Shown here in pieces: positions 9,085 through 11,507 of a stretch of 11,507 nt of DNA. Origin of the DNA: Hyphomicrobiales bacterium (lineage in GTDB: Bacteria; Pseudomonadota; Alphaproteobacteria; Rhizobiales; JAKIUO01). The stretch is taken from NCBI GenBank assembly GCA_027069645.1, contig JALXEI010000308.1:1-11507 (forward strand). The letters are read 5' to 3'. The number at the start of each line of letters is the position of its first letter. Position 1 is the first letter of the stretch. A program made the position numbers and the translations under genes. A model generated the notes under the pieces. It did no database searches and had not been told where the DNA came from. It was given only the letters and a program-made list of their open reading frames with translations.

Positions 9085-9606
9085 ATGGCCGGTTCAATCA
9101 ATAAAGTTATTCTGGTGGGCAATCTGGGCGCCGATCCGGAAATCAGGCAGACCCAGGACGGGCGACCGATTGCCAATCTCAGTGTTGCGACCACCGATAG
9201 CTGGCGTGACAAGCAGACCGGAGAACGCCGTGAAAAGACCGAATGGCACCGGGTGGTGATTTTTTCCGAGGGGCTTTGCCGGGTGGCCGAACAATATCTG
9301 AAAAAAGGCTCAAAGGTCTATCTTGAAGGATCCTTGCAGACCCGCAAATGGCAGGATCAGAACGGACAGGACAAATATACCACCGAAGTGGTGTTGCAGG
9401 GATTTGGCGGTACGCTGGTAATGCTCGACAGTCGCCAGGGCGGCGGCATGGGCGACAGCGGCGGCTATGGCGGCGGTGATCAGTATGGCGGACCTTCCTC
9501 TGGCGGCCAGGGGGGCAGCTATGGCGGCGGCGCTTCGGGTGGCGGTAGTGATGCGCCTTCGGGCGGCTCGTTCGAAAAGGAACTGGATGACGAGGTTCCT
9601 TTCTAG
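9085..9606 (+). CDS. ssb: Single-stranded DNA-binding protein
   Basis: SSB coats single-stranded DNA as a tetramer and recruits replication and repair proteins. The 173-residue product has a standard OB-fold at about 1-112 (start MAGSINKVILVGNLGADPE) with the DNA-stacking aromatics Trp40, Trp54, Phe60 and Trp89 close to the E. coli positions. A flexible Gly/Ser-rich linker runs from about 118 to 161, with repeated GGYGGG-like units, and the protein ends in the acidic tip DDEVPF, the partner-docking tail (DDDIPF in E. coli). Length is close to the family norm. The start is well fixed by an AGGGAGG site at 9072-9078, 6 nt before the ATG. The next minus-strand gene is uvrA, a common pairing. A large inverted repeat begins 2 nt after the stop. 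Confidence 0.98.
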   Translation: MAGSINKVILVGNLGADPEIRQTQDGRPIANLSVATTDSWRDKQTGERREKTEWHRVVIFSEGLCRVAEQYLKKGSKVYLEGSLQTRKWQDQNGQDKYTTEVVLQGFGGTLVMLDSRQGGGMGDSGGYGGGDQYGGPSSGGQGGSYGGGASGGGSDAPSGGSFEKELDDEVPF

Positions 9607-9607
9607 G

Positions 9608-9662
9608 CCGTAAACTCATAAACGGATCAACACACAGTCCAAAATCGTTTATGAGTTTACGG
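9608..9662. repeat. Perfect 17-bp inverted repeat directly after ssb
   Basis: CCGTAAACTCATAAACG (9608-9624) and CGTTTATGAGTTTACGG (9646-9662) are exact reverse complements around a 21-nt loop, starting 2 nt after the ssb stop. AGTCC in the loop (9636-9640) and GGACT at the right end (9661-9665) can form a competing pairing. Neither strand has a U-tract after the stem, so it is not a standard intrinsic terminator, although it could protect the ssb mRNA 3' end. The AT-rich, unusually long and perfect arms also suit a small non-coding mobile element or protein-binding site. Confidence 0.75.
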
Positions 9663-9815
9663 ACTGACCTGATTTGTTCATGAGGTGAGCAGAAGACAGG
9701 AAGGAGCGCGGGGCTCGCGGATGAAGCGGGCCAGACCGGGCTGTGCTCGTGGATCATTGTGGCGATGAAGGGGATTACAGACCCGGGTTGGCCGTGGCTT
9801 TGTCCGGTACTGTGA

Positions 9816-9854
9816 GGGAGGACTCCCGGGTTTGCGGGAGGGGGAGTTATTGTG
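9816..9854 (+). promoter_or_regulatory. Possible ribosome-site-sequestering hairpin before the efflux gene
   Basis: One CTCCC (9823-9827) sits among three GGGAG copies (9816-9820, 9836-9840, 9842-9846). The third is the ribosome-binding site of the efflux gene, 5 nt before its GTG start. CTCCCG can pair with CGGGAG (9835-9840, 6-nt loop) or with the ribosome site itself, so two exclusive folds are possible. Regulation by this means is only inferred. Confidence 0.25.
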
Positions 9855-10736
9855 GCTGCCATAAAACTGACAGCGGAAAAAAAAGCCACAATGGTATCGA
9901 GCTCCGTTGCCGCCCTGCTGGTGTTGACCAAGGCGATTGTTGGCCTGTTGTCAGGCTCGGTTGCCGTGCTGGCGAGCGCCATCGATTCGGCGCTCGATCT
10001 GGCGGTTTCCGCTTTCAACTATTTCGCTATTTCACGTTCCGAACAGCCGGCCAGTGCGCGTTTCAATTACGGGCTTGGCAAGATCGAGGGGCTTGCTGCG
10101 ACGATTGAAGGTACGATCATTATCATGTCGGGCCTGTTCATTCTTTACAAGGCGATTGCAAAGGCAATACGCGCAGGCGGCACGACACATATCGACATTT
10201 CCATTGGCGTGATGCTGTTTTCGCTGCTGGCAACTGCCCTGCTGGTGCTTTATCTCGGTCGTACGGCAAAGGCCACAGGCAATCTGGTGGTCAAGGCCGA
10301 TGCACTCCACTACAGGACCGATCTCTATGCCAATGTTGGTATTCTTGTTTCACTGGTTCTGGTCCGGCTGACCGGCAATCATCTGATTGATGCCGGTGTG
10401 GGTGCGGTGATTGCCATTTATATCATTTATTCGGCTTACGAAATTCTGCGAGAAGGTGTTTTAAACCTGCTTGATGTGGCGCTTGACGAGGAGATGGTCG
10501 AAAAGATCAAATCCATCATCAATGCCGAAAAGGATGTCAACAGTTATCATTTTCTGCGCACCCGCAAGGCGGGAAACAATCATTTCGTCGAGGCCCATCT
10601 GGTCTTTCAAAGGGGTATTTTGCTGGATACGGCCCATGATGCGGCCGATCATATCGAAGCCGAAATTGCGAAGCTCGATGACCGCGCGCACTGGGTGTTC
10701 AATCTGCACCTCGATCCGGTTGATGATTCAGGCTGA
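9852..10736 (+). CDS. fieF: Cation diffusion facilitator, FieF/YiiP type
   Basis: This 294-residue inner-membrane antiporter would export divalent metals (zinc, iron or related) in exchange for protons. It has the family plan of six transmembrane helices (about 15-205) and a cytoplasmic dimerisation domain (about 210-294). The transport site is complete and falls at the same numbers as in E. coli YiiP: Asp45 and Asp49 in IDSALD, His153 and Asp157 in HYRTD. The Asp-Asp/His-Asp set is typical of the FieF branch. In the cytoplasmic domain His233, His249, His286 and Asp288 match the YiiP binuclear zinc site. In the loop near residue 75, Leu replaces the His seen in YiiP (NYGLGKIEG), so the second membrane-surface site may be altered. 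The start is a GTG with a strong GGGGAG site 5 nt upstream; Met14 lacks such a site. It follows ssb by 245 nt and probably has its own promoter. Which metal it exports is not decided by sequence. Confidence 0.9.
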   Translation: MAAIKLTAEKKATMVSSSVAALLVLTKAIVGLLSGSVAVLASAIDSALDLAVSAFNYFAISRSEQPASARFNYGLGKIEGLAATIEGTIIIMSGLFILYKAIAKAIRAGGTTHIDISIGVMLFSLLATALLVLYLGRTAKATGNLVVKADALHYRTDLYANVGILVSLVLVRLTGNHLIDAGVGAVIAIYIIYSAYEILREGVLNLLDVALDEEMVEKIKSIINAEKDVNSYHFLRTRKAGNNHFVEAHLVFQRGILLDTAHDAADHIEAEIAKLDDRAHWVFNLHLDPVDDSG

Positions 10737-10791
10737 GTTTGAAAACGCTCGCCCGACCCTTGTATTTCTGGCGGTGTACTTCATATCAGCA

Positions 10792-10821
10792 TTGAAAATG
10801 TACAACAGCCTGCGTTATGAA
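10792..10821 (+). promoter_or_regulatory. Candidate promoter of the DUF533-like gene
   Basis: TTGAAA (10792-10797) and TATGAA (10816-10821) are 18 nt apart and each match sigma-70 consensus at 4/6 positions. They lie in the 122-nt gap between the efflux gene and the next start. Read-through from the efflux gene is also possible, as no terminator was seen in the gap. Confidence 0.25.
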
Positions 10822-10858
10822 GAGAGGGGCCTTGTGTTTTGTCAAAGGGAGTTTTTTC

Positions 10859-11507
10859 ATGTTTGATGCGCGCTCCATCCTGGATGCCATTATTGCCGGA
10901 AGTTCCGAGCAGACCCGCAGCGTGCGCGAAAGCGGTGACCTTGGTAATATTATGAAAGATATTCTTGGACAAATGACTGAAAGCGGTGCTCAGAGCCCCT
11001 CGTTTGACAGGGACAACCCGTCCGATCGGGGTGAGCGCCAGTTGCATCCGGAAAAACAGCTCCCCGGCTTTCGCAATCCGTTTGATGATATTTTCGGCAA
11101 GTCGGGTGGAGATCAGCAGAACGAACCTGGAGGTTATGAGGCACCGGCCGAACGGCGATTTGATGAGACAGATCGGGAAAGCCGCGGGGACGATGCCGGT
11201 TTCGGGAGAAATTCCGGTGATGCGCCCGATTATGGCGATTTGCTCGGGCGGGTAAAGGATCTTGTCGCCAACAACAAAACCGCTGCCGGTGCCATTGTCG
11301 GCGGGCTTGGCGGTTTGCTGCTTGGTACCCGGACCGGGCGCTCGCTGGCGGGCAAGGCGGTGCGTCTTGGCGGACTGGCACTGATCGGAACGCTGGCCTG
11401 GAAGGCGTTTCGAAACTATCAGCAGGGGGCTTCCGTTCCATCGGGCAGGGGCGCGGGGGACGGGAGAGCAGGGCAGGATCATTTTGATGTTCCGGAACTG
11501 CCGCCAC
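10859..11507 (+). CDS. DUF533/YebE-like protein (3' partial)
   Basis: The frame from ATG 10859 is open to the window edge (216 complete codons) and has an AAGGGAG ribosome site 8 nt upstream. The opening MFDARSILDAIIAG and the glycine-rich segment at about 141-186 (AAGAIVGGLGGLLLG, then LAGKAVRLGGLALIGTLAWKAF.NY) match the N-terminal part of DUF533 proteins such as E. coli YebE, which continue into a TerB-like helical domain that would lie beyond the window. Between them, about 40-130, is a hydrophilic, charged, low-complexity stretch rich in Asp, Gly, Arg and Pro, probably disordered. The hydrophobic part could insert into the inner membrane. The molecular function of the family is not established. 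The product is otherwise an ordinary housekeeping-type gene by context. Confidence 0.75.
   Translation, partial: MFDARSILDAIIAGSSEQTRSVRESGDLGNIMKDILGQMTESGAQSPSFDRDNPSDRGERQLHPEKQLPGFRNPFDDIFGKSGGDQQNEPGGYEAPAERRFDETDRESRGDDAGFGRNSGDAPDYGDLLGRVKDLVANNKTAAGAIVGGLGGLLLGTRTGRSLAGKAVRLGGLALIGTLAWKAFRNYQQGASVPSGRGAGDGRAGQDHFDVPELPP

Noticed and set aside
9721..9768. 15-codon open frame (MKRARPGCARGSLWR) upstream of fieF, considered as a leader peptide
   Set aside because: A purine-rich stretch lies too far upstream (about 17 nt from the ATG), and no attenuator hairpin or regulatory codon run accompanies it.
9179..10018. 279-codon minus-strand frame across ssb and fieF
   Set aside because: It is antisense to two certain genes, with composition like a shadow frame.
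10781..11482. Minus-strand frames opposite the last gene
   Set aside because: The plus-strand frame has a good ribosome site and DUF533-like sequence; the minus-strand frames show neither.

Overview
The window looks like ordinary chromosome from an alphaproteobacterium, probably a sulfur-oxidising one. Support comes from a UvrA whose first zinc module reads CPVSG (a form I associate with Alphaproteobacteria), back-to-back uvrA and ssb, and a Tat-exported FccB-type sulfide dehydrogenase. Palindrome-rich spacers also resemble those of Rhodospirillales-like genomes. Genus cannot be told from this sequence. No tRNA, rRNA, CRISPR array, transposase or phage gene was seen.

Layout. (1) 1-1617, plus strand: the end of a DmsC/SoeC-type membrane anchor of a molybdoenzyme, then a small unrecognised lipoprotein. 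(2) 1618-1842: a palindrome cluster and a clear minus-strand terminator. (3) 1843-4952, minus strand: in transcription order, a two-transmembrane HAMP protein with a duplicated periplasmic sensor region and no output domain, then fccA (monohaem cytochrome c), then fccB (flavoprotein). (4) 4953-5524: no gene seen. (5) 5525-8518, minus strand: uvrA. (6) 8519-9084: the uvrA/ssb divergent spacer, with two hairpins. (7) 9085 to the end, plus strand: ssb, a long inverted repeat, a FieF-type cation efflux gene, and the first 216 codons of a DUF533/YebE-like gene cut by the window edge.

How the genes may work together. FccB and FccA together would oxidise sulfide in the periplasm and pass electrons to cytochrome c. 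The DmsC-type anchor belongs to a membrane molybdoenzyme that exchanges electrons with quinone; next to fccAB, a sulfite-oxidising (Soe-like) or related sulfur enzyme is a reasonable inference, but its catalytic subunits lie outside the window. The HAMP protein just upstream of fccAB may sense a related signal, though nothing in the sequence names its ligand. uvrA and ssb are DNA repair and replication housekeeping genes.

No wholly new multi-gene system is evident. The items most worth a second look are the output-less duplicated sensor beside fccAB, the perfect 17-bp inverted repeat directly after ssb, and the hairpins in the long spacers.
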